Source: Eutypella sp. D-1
Lineage: Eukaryota > Ascomycota > Sordariomycetes > Xylariales > Diatrypaceae
Reading direction: 5' to 3'
NCBI GenBank assembly: GCA_023313575.1
Contig: JAJTTP010000009.1
Location: 620,001 to 684,000, forward strand
DNA: 64,000 nt
Made by a program: the position numbers and the translations under genes
The notes under the pieces: model-generated
Databases searched by the model: none
Told to the model about the DNA's origin: nothing
What the model saw: only the letters and a program-made list of their open reading frames with translations
Shown: positions 47,905 to 58,984 of the stretch, piece after piece
Layout of the letters: the number at the start of each line of letters is the position of its first letter
Position numbering within the stretch: position 1 is the first letter of the stretch

Positions 47905-48116
47905 GGGCAGCCAGTTTTTCTGGCTCACACAAAATAGCGGTGAAAACCACCCGTTGTGGTGAGCAACTCCACCGGCGCAGGTGCGAGCACGGGGCTACGT
48001 CAGGTCTGTGGCTGGCGATTCTGCCCGGTCGCGCAATTCGAAAAACTACTTGGAATCCCGTAGTTTTTCAGTAGAGAGCTTACACACTTAATAGTGCCAT
48101 TGAGGACAATGGCACC
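47905..48116 (+). other. Hairpin-rich segment, candidate structured RNA
   Basis: Perfect stems include AGCCAG/CTGGCT (47909-47925), a 10-base stem GAAAAACTAC/GTAGTTTTTC (48040-48069) and a 9-base stem GTGCCATTG/CAATGGCAC with an AGGA loop (48094-48115). An 11-base stem with one bulge pairs 47923-47932 with 47954-47964. No known RNA family is recognised. Confidence 0.4.
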
Positions 48117-48132
48117 TTTGGGGGGGACCATG

Positions 48133-48275
48133 TCACGGTACGGTCTGGGGTACCTGTGGCTCTGGTCATAAGCCAGTGCAAGCGGTCAGTTGCTCGAGCT
48201 GACAATCGTTCTACTTTTTTGTTTTTCTTTTTTGGTGTAATGGGGTGCTCTGTGTCATCACACTATGTCTACATG
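48133..48275 (+). repeat. Direct repeat copy 2
   Basis: Diverged copy of 47731-47875, with a T-rich insertion between GTTCTACTTT and GTGTAATGG. Confidence 0.5.
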
Positions 48276-48849
48276 TATCACTACAAGAGACGAAATTATC
48301 ATAGATTCACGATATCTATTAGAAAGCATAGCTATATGATATATAATATACACATCTACAAAATCATGTAGTGACAGTCTATCACAGCGTATGGGTTATT
48401 GCACCTTCTCGATTAGGATTGAAGCGAGATGCTACGAACCCGTCACGTACTAAATTATTTCTCCTTTTTTCTGCTGCTGTTCCTTCTCTTCTACAGTGCC
48501 TTTCTCCCCATCCAACTCCATACTCATATGAGCCGACGACAATATCGATTGATCGTCACATATACCATACAGGATATGTGGCGCATCATAATGATCTTGG
48601 ACAGCTTACACGAGTTATAGAGTTGGCCCTCCACTTTTCACTATTGCCAAGTTCTCGTAATCAAGTTATAGACCTCACTGACATTTTCTAAACTGTTTAA
48701 TTTGATACATCACGTCTCATTTTGTAAATGTGTTTCGCGGATCGATAGATTAGAAGCAGCTGTCTCCCGCTTTCTATAGCGATCGTGGAACCAGGTTTCC
48801 ACTTGTATGGTATCGTCATGCTTGACTTTCTCGTCTTATCCGTCACGGC

Positions 48850-49758
48850 TCAAGTTTGGGCGAACTGAGAGAAGAAATCCCACGTCTCTTCCGGGCTAAA
48901 GCTCTGATCCGCGCCCTTGTCCACCGGCTTCGCACTGTGGTCGCCATCGAAGGCCACAAAGACCGTCGGGTGAGTGCAGTCCTCGTAGACGGTCTTCTCG
49001 TGGACACCGCTGCCGGCCTCGGGCTCCGGCGCGTCCTGGGCCGTGCACCCGTTGTTTTTGATGAAGCGGTCGCGCAGCTCTCTGCCGAGATCCATGGGGA
49101 GCACGAAGTCAGACACGCCGTGCTGGCCGTAGAAGGCGACAGGCTCGGCGCCCTCCACGCAACCGCTCATCGGCCCACCGCTCAGAACCGCCACCGCGCG
49201 CATCAGGGCCGACCGGTCGCACGCCAGCGCGTAGGACATGGCGCCGCCGTAGCTGAAGCCCGTGCTATACCGGTGTTCCTGGTCGACGCAGAGGTCGCCC
49301 TCGACGCGGTCCAAGATGGCGTCCACGAACGCCAGGTCTTCGCCATCCAGATTAGCCCACCCGGTCAGCTCGCCGTTGAACTCGTCGGGGTTCTTCAGAC
49401 CCTGCGCCGCGATGTAGATGGCCGTCGCGTTGCCCCCGTTCTCCGCCGCGTCCCGCTCCGGCAGCCCGTACCACGCCAGGTACTCCCCCTCGCCCGCGAT
49501 CACCTGCTCCGCCGTGCCGCCCAGCGCGTGGAACGTGAAGATCAGCTTGTACGCGTGCGCGTTGTCGTACCCTTCCGGAAGCCGCACGTAGAAGTCCCGC
49601 TGCTTGTCGTTTACCGTCACGCTGTTGATGACGTCCCCGAACTCCAGCGTTGGCTCGCTGTTGCCGCATCCCTTGGAAGGCGTGCCGGCGAGCGCGCCGG
49701 GGAGAGCCAAGAGCGTCAGGGCCGAGGCGGCCGCGAAAATTCGGTTCTGGCGCGTCAT
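48850..49758 (-). CDS. Secreted feruloyl esterase-like CE1 carbohydrate esterase
   Basis: Intronless, 302 residues. Signal peptide of about 24 residues (hydrophobic core SALTLLALPGALA). The alpha/beta-hydrolase nucleophile elbow is GFSYGG with Ser169; the oxyanion region reads FTFHALGGTAEQV and the C-terminal catalytic His is probably in FDGDHSAKP. CE1 feruloyl esterases release ferulic acid from arabinoxylan during plant cell wall breakdown; this layout (catalytic domain only, no CBM) is like the FaeC/FaeD group. The start ATG at 49758 is the first in frame that gives a full signal peptide. No other carbohydrate-active gene lies next to it. Family call strong; the exact ester substrate is inferred. 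Confidence 0.88.
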   Translation of the reverse strand: MTRQNRIFAAASALTLLALPGALAGTPSKGCGNSEPTLEFGDVINSVTVNDKQRDFYVRLPEGYDNAHAYKLIFTFHALGGTAEQVIAGEGEYLAWYGLPERDAAENGGNATAIYIAAQGLKNPDEFNGELTGWANLDGEDLAFVDAILDRVEGDLCVDQEHRYSTGFSYGGAMSYALACDRSALMRAVAVLSGGPMSGCVEGAEPVAFYGQHGVSDFVLPMDLGRELRDRFIKNNGCTAQDAPEPEAGSGVHEKTVYEDCTHPTVFVAFDGDHSAKPVDKGADQSFSPEETWDFFSQFAQT

Positions 49759-51704
49759 TGTATTGTATGGCGTGTCGCTTGTGCGTCAAGTTGGGTGAGT
49801 TATATGGGGTCCTGGGAGGTCTTGCTTGAGGAACTTGTTTTAACAACCCGGTGGCTATCCAAGTTTAGTGTGCACGCGAGGAAGGGCATCGCCATCTTTA
49901 TATAGTAAAGACACAGCGTCGTCGCATTACGGGTGGGAAATTAGCCCGATTAACGCCGTACGTCCTTCCGATGAGCCCAGTCTGGGTGGATAGGCTTTAA
50001 CTGGGGCCCTCGCGGACAGCGTACTTTATCCGGTCTATGATCGTCGCCGAGCCGCGAACTATAACCGATAGAAACCTAGAAGAACCTCAGGTACGGGCAT
50101 GCGCAGATCTTCTCCAATCAGAAAAAAAACCATGGTTCTTTACCGCTTTCGCGGCAAAGGACTAACTCGATACCGGTAGTGGGCAAGTGGAATGTCTTAG
50201 ATTTCTGTCCAATACTTGTAATGCTCCGCTTCCCTAGGCATAGGAATGTGCATGATATTCTCCGGGCGATAGCCCCGGATCTCGTAACGGCAGTTCACTT
50301 GATTGGCCCTCCCTGCGCCCTACGATCATAACACCGACCGTTAAGATTTGGAGAGCAAGATGGGGGCCGCAAAACGCACCAATCGTGTCGTATGCCCCTG
50401 GGAGGCATTAATGACTTGCATTTCCCTGATCTCAAGACATCTTGTATTCTGAGATCGAGGCCCTTGGCCCTTAGGATTAATAAGCTCGGACAACCTGCGA
50501 TAGAAGACACCGAATTGGCTGGGGTGGAGAAGCCTCGGTCCATAAATAGGGGCCACAAATAGGGGGCGCTACTGGCTTAAGTAAGCGTTCACATATACGC
50601 ACGCACGACGTGCAGTGGTCCACGCCGCCTTCTCTTGAAGGAGGTGGGTGACATATAGATAGATGGGCTAGAGGACAAGTGCTGGATAAATAGCAGCGAT
50701 GGGCATGCGCCGAGAAGGCTCAAAGGCCTGGATGCTGGGTATAACTTTTCTACGCATGCCTGTGCCACCGTGGTTAATAGGGCTTATCAGACCGGACAAG
50801 ACATGCGGCAAACCCTTTCCCTAATAATACTATACGCTATCTGAGCCCCTGTTGGTCCTGCTTAATATGAGACATACCAGTCTTTTTCAATTCCAGTGAA
50901 GTATCATGACAACAATCCGCATGATGGTCAATCGTATTCTATGCAACATCATCACATACTTCTACGGTGTGAAGAAGATGAGAAGTAGAGCTCATCTTGT
51001 TTTCCATTCCATATTATAACTAGGTGCTATCTGGTCCGCGTCTATAATTCTTTGGCTCAGTTCGAGCCTCATATCGTCTCTTTGTATCTTGTGTAGTCAA
51101 TAAACAGTCTATGCCTCTACTATGGTCGGAGGATTTGAAACCACAATCTGTTTTCACCCTAGGCTAGAAAAGTTCAACTCCTCAAAATAGAGGTTGCTCA
51201 GTTTGAAGGAGTGTGAAAGACCGTATTATCTCTGTCCAGTCCCCTTTCTGCTAACCATGGGCTTCGTGGATAGGCACTGACCTTAGTATTGCCCAGCGGA
51301 GTTTGTGAAGGGTGGCTATGGCACCTGTCATACGGCAGCTGAAGCTCGAAGTGCAACTAGAAGTTAGTATAGAGGAGATCCCGATCAAAATGAGGTTACG
51401 ATACACAGGCAACAAAAATGACAAAGAGCACCGGCATGCTGTTACAGGTGACACAGCGTGGGTCCTTGCATTCGGTTATGACTTGGTTTAGAGTCAACAT
51501 CTGTAAAGTTCAAACCTGCCATGCTTGTCGTTGAACCGTCACATATCCTTACATAGGACGGGCTCCCTATCAGCACACAAACCGGTTCGTACGTGAGTTT
51601 TCGGCTTGAATGAAGGATCTTTACGAGCAGACATATTGCCAAGGTTGATCCCGAGTGATTAAATAACTGCAATAGGCACAAGAAAGCCCATCGGCAGGTA
51701 TCAA
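49759..51704. other. Gene-poor intergenic region
   Basis: About 1.9 kb upstream of the esterase and downstream of the P450. Several short minus-strand frames (50295-50558, 51442-51681) have no recognisable domain. Nothing else could be supported. Confidence 0.45.
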
Positions 51705-53445
51705 TTAATCCATCGAAAACTCGATATCCTCAAGATACACGCTGCCGCTCTTAGCCCTACTCCGAATGACGACCTCGACTGGTTTCTCTGGCTCTAGGAT
51801 ATGGACGGGCATTCCCGTATCCTTCTTTTTAGGCACCTTGATATCGCCGCCACCGGGAGCAGCCATGTCCAACTGTAGAACAACAAGGGCAACGAAGGTA
51901 AGGATCTCATTCTGCGCGAAGTGGCGACCAGGACACAGCGTCTTACCCCCTCCAAAAGCTCGGAACGCCGCTGGATGTCTCTGCTGCGGCTTCTCGTGCG
52001 GCTGTTGGCCCTTGGTCCCATTTAAGAACCGCCCCGGTTTGAAAGTCTCAACGTCGTCGCCCCAGATCCCCTCATCCGCGTGGATGACGCCGCCCGCGAT
52101 CTGCACGATGGCGTCTTTCTTCAGCAGGTAGCGGTCCGCGAGCACCGTGTCCTCCTTGACCTTACGGTTAGAAAAGTTGTCGGACCCAAGGCGCAGGCAC
52201 TCGCTATATACGGCGACGAGCGTCGGGCAACGCTCGCGCAGGCCGGGGATCCTGAGCCGGTGACCACCACTAGCGTCGGCGCTCGGCTCCCGCTGCTGCA
52301 CCTGCATCTGCAGCTGCTCCTCGTCAATGGCGGCCGTCACCTCGTCTCGCACCGTTTCCAATAGCCCCGCGTCGGCGTACAGGCGCGCGAGAATCCAGAA
52401 GGTGGTCGTCGTCGTGTTCACGATGCCGGCGAAGAGAAACGAGATCTCGGAGCGCGCCGCGGCACGCAGCGTCCAGCCATGCCGAAGTGCGAGCTCAACC
52501 CGGCTCCGGATAATCCGCGACCCCGACGTCTCATGCCGGCCCGACAGCAGGTAGTCCTCAAGGGCGGCGGCCAGGCGCTCGCGGCCCCGGTAGGCGCGGC
52601 GTGCCGTCACCGATGGGTAGAAGTTCACCATCAGCGCGATCAGGCCATGATCGAAGTCCCAGAAGGCGTCCTCAAGGTCCGGTTCCCGCGCGATCGGGTT
52701 CTCCGGACCGTAGAGGTACCGCGCCGTCGCAACCGTGACGAGATGGCGGACCCAAAGCAGCAAGTCTGTCCTTACGCCACTGACTTGCACATTGGGCGAT
52801 GCGGCGTAGGACGCGACCTCATCCCTCAGTTCACGAACGGCTTTGAGTGTGAGGTCGCTCAGGTACTGCCCGGGGCCTAGGGAGTTATATACCATACCCT
52901 GGATGTCGGAAAGATAGCCGGGTTCATCACCGGGACCTGGATCCAAATTCTTACGCACAATTTCCATGGTGGTATCGTCGAGCCCGAACACAGGTTTGGT
53001 CACCTCAGGGACGATGGGCGTGAACGAGAGCGCCTTGGAAGCTCTTTGGACAGCAGCGGCCAGGGGTGGGCTAGTGACGATGTAGATGCGCTGGTTCAAG
53101 ATGCGCATCGTGAAGATGGGCAGAGACCGGTGGCGGAGCCTTGATGCGTGCATGTTAGCGCACGAAATGCTGGTAGCGAGGTGCTGGAAAACAACAACCG
53201 AATTCGGCAGAGAGGTAATCTAAGAAGTCCTACCCTAGATTCTTCACGTATTTCCCACCCTGAAGTGCCATGCCAACGAGGTGGCCGACGAAGGGAATGG
53301 GGATCGTGGGCGCCACCACAGGAGGCTCCCTGGGGTCATCTTGCTTCAGTGAAAGCCGCAGCGTGATTGCGTATACCGTGAGGACTCCTACGACCCAGGC
53401 TACGACTCCTGCCGCTGGCCAGCTCTCTGGCAATTCGATGGCCAT
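51705..53445 (-). CDS. Cytochrome P450, CYP7-like
   Basis: Two exons, 53445-53234 and 53139-51705, give 548 residues. The N-terminal membrane anchor (about 10-30, AGVVAWVVGVLTVYAITL) is followed by a proline hinge (PTIPIPFVGH). P450 signatures are present: the I-helix oxygen-binding motif AGIVNTTTT, ExxR in SECLRL, and the heme loop FGGGKTLCPGRH with Cys473 as iron ligand. The overall pattern resembles the CYP7/CYP8 clan of sterol and prostanoid hydroxylases, which has many fungal members of unknown substrate. It should sit in the endoplasmic reticulum and need a P450 reductase. The intron (94 bases) has a CTAAC branch site and an AAG acceptor; the junction reads KNLGLRHRSLP. No other biosynthetic gene is adjacent. 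Confidence 0.9.
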
Positions 53446-54096
53446 CGTTGCGTGTCTGCGACTATTCGCCACTGCCAAAAATGACAGATATGTGATAGGC
53501 TGTCCGAAAGAGGAAGGCCCTTCTCGGTGATGGGTATCAAGTATGATATATTTCCGCCAGTACCTTTTAATCTGGGAGTGTCATAGAATACACTGCCATC
53601 TCCTTAGTCGCCGCGTATATCCGGCGATGTATAACTAACACACCTTCGACGGGGTCCCCAAGAGAATAGAAGAAGAAAAAAAAAGCAAATAGACAGGTCG
53701 CGTCCTATGCTACCTCGGATCCTTAGCAATTTAGCAAAATGTCACGTTCCTCGCCTCCCCGCGACCCTTGGCTTCCCCCCTTGGTTACGACCGGAAAAAC
53801 CATAACTACTACTTTAACAAGTATGTAACTGGCAAGTCGTTAAACGGTATATGCAGGGGCCAAAGTTGATCCCCCGCAATCCACCACCCCCTGCAGGCTT
53901 GAGCTATTCCTAGCCGGGAGGCCACGGATCCCACCTTTAGTGTCATGCGTACATAGTATGTATGTAGTACCAAGTTCTGTCTTATGATATAAACGTCAGG
54001 ACTCCAAGGGGCAAGAGGCCCGAGATGTGGTTCTTTTTGGTTCTGACTTTTCTATGTCTCGGTTGCTGAGCATGCAGTTACCCTTCCCTATTTACT

Positions 54097-54131
<35 letters not shown>

Positions 54132-55236
54132 CTTGACGGGAAAGAGGCGTAGCCAACTCGCTTCCTTGTTCTGTTCTCATCCCATCTCTCTGGCGTACCT
54201 ACCTACCTAAGTAACATCGGATGTAACACTGTCTGGTAGTGTTATACAACCAGGGTACACCTTGGGGCTGCGGCGTAGATGGTTCTATAACAGGTATGGT
54301 TGCATCCCCTGCCATGTGCCCATTAGTTAGCTCGTACTCGTATTAACCGTCCCCGCGGGTGCTAAGTTAGTGTGGATGATGGCCAACGTGGGCCGCTACT
54401 TGGATACCTATTGGTAATCTTCCTTGATATGGTGCTTGCTCACATAGACTGGAACTGTGTTCGTATCTATCTATCTATACACACCACTGTTCTTATTAAG
54501 TGGCGACGAGTCAACTTAATAATTCGCTTGATACCCTTATATGTAGGCACCTCCTCTTTGGTACCTGCTTTCCGGGCTGGTTGATCATCATAGTTGGGGT
54601 CATGTATAAGGGAGACTTGTAACTACCTAGGTATTATCGTCACTCACCAGCCGGTCAGACACCTAGTCGATTTTATTCGTGGTTATTAGCCTTGAAGGTT
54701 AAACAAGCGTTTAAACCGTTCGCTAGCTTACGTACTTGTAGCTATAATAGTTCTAAGTGCTGATCGGCCAATATAGTGTGTGCTGTGTAGTGTAACAGTC
54801 CCTGGTAAACAGTTGTATTTTCACCGCTTGCTCAGTCTATGCGAAAAGCCTCAGATACCACGAGCTATTACTAAGTTAAAGCAACAGTTACGGCATCCAT
54901 AGATATCAATTAAGGCACAGACAGGTAAACACAGCTTCGCATCTACAAACCAAAAGTAATCATCGTTCCATCCAGATAAACTGTGACCTATTACTATGAT
55001 GCATCCGCCTGAGTTAACTCAAAAACCTCCTGACAATATCGCTCATGAAGTCTTGCATTTCCGTCAGCATACCTCCTTTCCAAAATACTAAAGAAATCAT
55101 TTTTTAAAAAAAAAATTAGAAGGAAATAAAAATGCCCTTCGTCATCATATTCATAAGCACCCAATACACAACCGCTTGCACCTCTTCCACACACCCTATC
55201 CACCCTCCGTGTCGCCAACAGACCGCTTGGCCCGGC
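53446..55236. other. Gene-poor intergenic region with GA microsatellite
   Basis: About 1.8 kb upstream of the P450 and downstream of the HECT ligase. Holds a GA repeat (54106-54131) and one exact TACCTAGGTA copy (54624-54633). No coding gene supported. Confidence 0.5.
54106..54131 (+). repeat. (GA)n microsatellite
   Basis: Thirteen AG units preceded by a short TA repeat. Confidence 0.9.
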
Positions 55237-58200
55237 TTAGCTTAGGTCGAACCCGGCACCGGACTTGATGGCATACAGCAGCTTACTCCGCAGGGTATCG
55301 GGGCTGGTGTAGAGGGGCAGCTTGAGAAGGTTGACGCAGGTGCTGGTGCTGGGGAGACGTTCCTCGTCGTCGCCGCCGTCGCGGATACTGAAGCTGGGTT
55401 TGAGCTGTGCGAAGCCGAGCAGCGGCGCCCGCGGCGTCGACGTGACGTACTTGAGCACCTCGCGGCGCTCCTCGTCCGGGAATTCGTGCATCACCTGCCA
55501 GAACATGCGCACAGTCGGGTGCTCCTGCCCGTCGTCCCCGATGACGTACAGCCCCGAGTAATTCGTGTTGCGCCGCAAGTCCTCCACGTCGATCTCGGAG
55601 CTGTCGCCCCCTACTAGACGCTGCAGCTCGGACTGATTGAACATCGACAGCCACGATGGGTTGATGATGGAGCCCAGACCGCGTAGGAATGCCTTCGTCT
55701 GCCGGTATGGTTGGATGACAAGCCGATGGCTAGCAACGTAGGAAATATAGAGCGGGCGGTCCTTGTTCGTGACGGGGATATTCTCACCGTCCTTCCGCAA
55801 CGGACGGGTGACAGTCCGTACGCCACCGTCGGGGGTTCTGAACTGATCCGTGATTGTGAAGTCTAGGGATAGGTCGGCGACATCCCCAGGATAGTTTTTG
55901 AGGTTTATTAGCCCCTGGTAGAGTTCAGGATCCAGATCCCGAAGGTCGTTGAGATTCGCTCGGTAGTCAGCAGTAGCGCTCTGCCCCGAGGACGACCACT
56001 TCAGAAGGAAGAAAGGGGCAAATGCAATATCGATAAGTATGCCTTCGTATAAGCATTTCCCCACTATGCGACCTAGAAACTCGTATCGTTTCACAAGGTC
56101 TTGCACGTGCTTATTCCAATCTGCAGTCCCTTCCTTAAAACCTCGGTAGCGAAGTAGTTCAGCTCTTTCGTCAAAGGCGGTTGGATTCGGGTATAGCAGA
56201 TTCTGCTCGTTGGCCACGAAGAATTTATGCCCTTCCGGACCGGGATTGAATGCTTCGTCCGCGATACTGGTAAGAAACTCTTTGGTGACCCCACCACCGT
56301 CGATGCCGGCCTCGGGCACGTTGAACCGGTCGACAAATGTAATTTGTATAGGCTCCTTCAATCCTTGATGAAGAGAGTAGAATTGAGAGTAAGCATCATT
56401 GAATACGTTACCACGTTTGACCCTGGCACTGTGCCGTCCGAGAAGGTCTCTGCCTGGACTTGCTAAATCGCTGAAGGGATGGTTGCTGCCGCTTAAAACC
56501 CACATCCGCCATCGGTCGGGGTCAATATTACCCCCGCGGCGCTTGAACTTGTCCAGGTTAACAAACTCTCGAAATATCTTCACTCGCGTATCAAACGGGA
56601 TGACGAAAGGCATATTTCGCAGTATCTCAAGCTTTGGCATAAGTTTGGCCAGGTATTTCTCTCGGCTCCCTCTTCCCCTACTCTGTTCAATACGCGCCGC
56701 GCGTGATATCCGTGATGCGTTGGCATTGAGAGAAGTAGTCCGCTCTCCCTCTGAATCGCTCGACTCATCCTGTCCCATCTCGTCCTTGCGCTGTTCCTCG
56801 AGTACCACAGCAGAAACGAAACTTTCCAGGTCAAACTTCTTCGGCATCAGCCAGAAGCCTTTGGGCAAGAAAGACCTACGCGAGTCTCTTTCGTATATCG
56901 AGTGTAGCGTGGTTACGGCAGTTTCCCTTAAACCAAGAACGTCCATACCTATGATCCCTGCAAACGACGCAGAGACAGGTTGGATGGCAGCATCGCGACT
57001 GGTAGATGACTGGGCGGTACTAGTGTTTATGAGACTGTTGAATGAGGTTGGCTGTGATAATTGCGGCAGGATGTCAGGGAGGTCGTGGTAGAGGGTGAAG
57101 GATACGTTCTTGAGGAATTCGATAAGCTGCTTCAACTCGGATAAAGGCAGGTTACTGGAACGTATCCGTGAAGCCGCCTGGCTTTGCCGCAAGACGGCAT
57201 GATTTTCTGGTTGTAGAAAGTCCTCATCATCGGTCACTCTAAGAAGGAAATTGTAAAGCTCGAGAAAGAGTAGGATTGTGCGCCATTCTCGGTCACGGGC
57301 GGCGCCTGGTTGAAGGAGAGTAGCGGTGGCTGCTGGATTCCTTTGGATGCTGAGAAACGTGTTAGATCTGGACATCGCTGTCCAGAAGTATTTGGTGCTA
57401 GGTAGTGACGTCGGACCAGACGAATCATTTGTTGCGATATCTCCTTGGAAGAGTCTCATTTTGATGTCATCGCCATAACTGGGGAAGCACTTTAGGAGTA
57501 TGAGAGTATATCCTGCAAGGAGACTGGCATCTTCAGTGAAATGGGCAGATGTTGTTGCAGTCCTGGCATTTGTTAGCAGTTAATAGAATCTAAGACTAAA
57601 GCGGTTACGTACGACGTGAGTTTGCCGAGAAGCGCTGATATCCCATCTTCATTCACGAGAAATTCCAGCTGACTGGTGACGTATTGAGGCAGTTGTCTCA
57701 TTCCCTTGACCTCCTCAGCACTTTTACCTGAAATGTCGTCATCGTCATCGTTATTTTCTTCATAAATAGAAGATCGTGTCCGTATGTCATTGCCAACGAG
57801 GGACAGCTGGATATGTAGTGCCTCCAGGAAGCTTGGGGTCTGTGAGGCTGGGACGGAACGGTTCAATGCGATGAAGTGTGCCAATAACCACAGTAACCCA
57901 TCCTTTGACGGTATGTTGGTTGGTTGTCCTGCCGACACAGCCTCGATGATACTCAAGGATAGTGCTTGCAGGTCCAAATGTCGCGCTATCCGTGCAGGAT
58001 CTCGCTGCAAGAGGATTAACTGAGGCGACGTTAAAAAGCAATAAGCGAAGCCTTGGTACGCTTGTAAATTTGTAAACCCTGAAGTTGGTCAGCGTGACAC
58101 CGGGCCATGTTGAAAGCTATTGGTAAAACTGAGTCTAAACGAAGCGGATCTATCGATGCTTTTTGCCCGAACATAACTGTCGTGGGGTTCACGTACCATT

Positions 58201-58984
58201 CGTAGATTCAGTTATTAGAGGAGCAGATACAGCTGTAGCGAGGAGATCTTGCTGATCCGAGGGTAACGAGACATGCCCACTCTCCTCGAAGTACGTAGCA
58301 AGTAGTCTATAGTAACGGTCAAATGAGCCGTCGATAGATGCGGGTCTCCGCTTTAGAATCTCGACGAGGAGACTTAAGACAGGTCCCGAAGTACTTGTAT
58401 GCCGCCTGTTAGAAGGTAGATGTTAGCCTCGTAGACCCTTTGAAACAGGGGAGTTCTAGGTCAAGGTAGGACTAGGCACCATACTTTTCTAGGGCCTTAA
58501 TGAATAATTCTGCCAGTCTATTCCAGACCGTCGAGGTCGGAGTCAACTGGTCAAAAAGCGTGGTGATAGAACCGGAAGTGGTGATGTCTTGGACAAACAA
58601 ATCCAAACGTCGGTGATCATCTTGTCTAGACGAGTCAAAAAGGGTCAACAGTAAAGGGAGGGCAAGTTGTACCCGGCTAGACGACGGAGCGCAGACCGGT
58701 GACTGGTCGTAATAGAGGGCATCATAGTCTTCCCTACGTGCTTGTTTGGTGATTTGGCGATCCTTGTGGCCCCTCCAAACACGCTGAAGCCGGGAGGCAG
58801 CATTAAATTCCTGACGGTCCCTGTGCCTCTTTTCGCGCTCAGCCTGTGCTTGTGCAACGGACTTGGATGCGCCTGTGTTGGAAGGAGACCAGCCAGAGCT
58901 GGCCCATGGATTCGTGCGTTGCCCGCTTAAGTTCACATTCCGGGGCCTCCTGGAAGACCCGGAGAATGTCGAGAAGGCCGACAT
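55237..58984 (-). CDS. HECT-type E3 ubiquitin ligase (Hul5/UBE3C-like)
   Basis: Four exons, 58984-58485, 58405-58197, 58078-57613 and 57562-55237, give 1166 residues. An N-terminal IQ motif (about 63-77, ASRLQRVWRGHKDRQ) is diagnostic of the Hul5/UBE3C group. The HECT domain occupies roughly the last 380 residues (GIDGGGVTKEFLTSI, LGRIVGKCLYEGI), with the catalytic Cys1134 in TSTCVNLLKLP. Hul5 is a proteasome-associated ligase that extends ubiquitin chains and aids degradation of misfolded proteins. Donors are GTATGG, GTACGT and GTACGT; junctions restore ALEKRHTST, STNGFTNL and KLTSTATTSA. The third intron is only 50 bases. Orthology to Hul5 is inferred from the IQ-HECT layout and length. Confidence 0.92.

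Larger units (their letters stand above)
47601..48849. other. Intergenic region with a structured repeated element
   Basis: Contains two diverged direct copies of a roughly 140-base sequence (about 47731-47875 and 48133-48275) and, between them, several inverted repeats able to form hairpins. The stretch 48280-48850 is AT-rich and featureless. No coding gene. Confidence 0.55.

Noticed and set aside
47824..47905. Possible intron-containing tRNA gene
   Set aside because: A- and B-box-like sequences are present, but acceptor, anticodon and T stems do not pair; treated as tRNA-like repeat only.
48856..49905. 349-codon plus-strand frame opposite the feruloyl esterase
   Set aside because: The minus strand has a signal peptide and a complete esterase; the plus frame is Arg/Val-rich shadow sequence.
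48850..53445. Possible secondary-metabolite or xylan-degradation cluster (esterase plus P450)
   Set aside because: No backbone synthase, transporter, regulator or second carbohydrate-active enzyme lies nearby; the two genes are separated by 2 kb of gene-free DNA.
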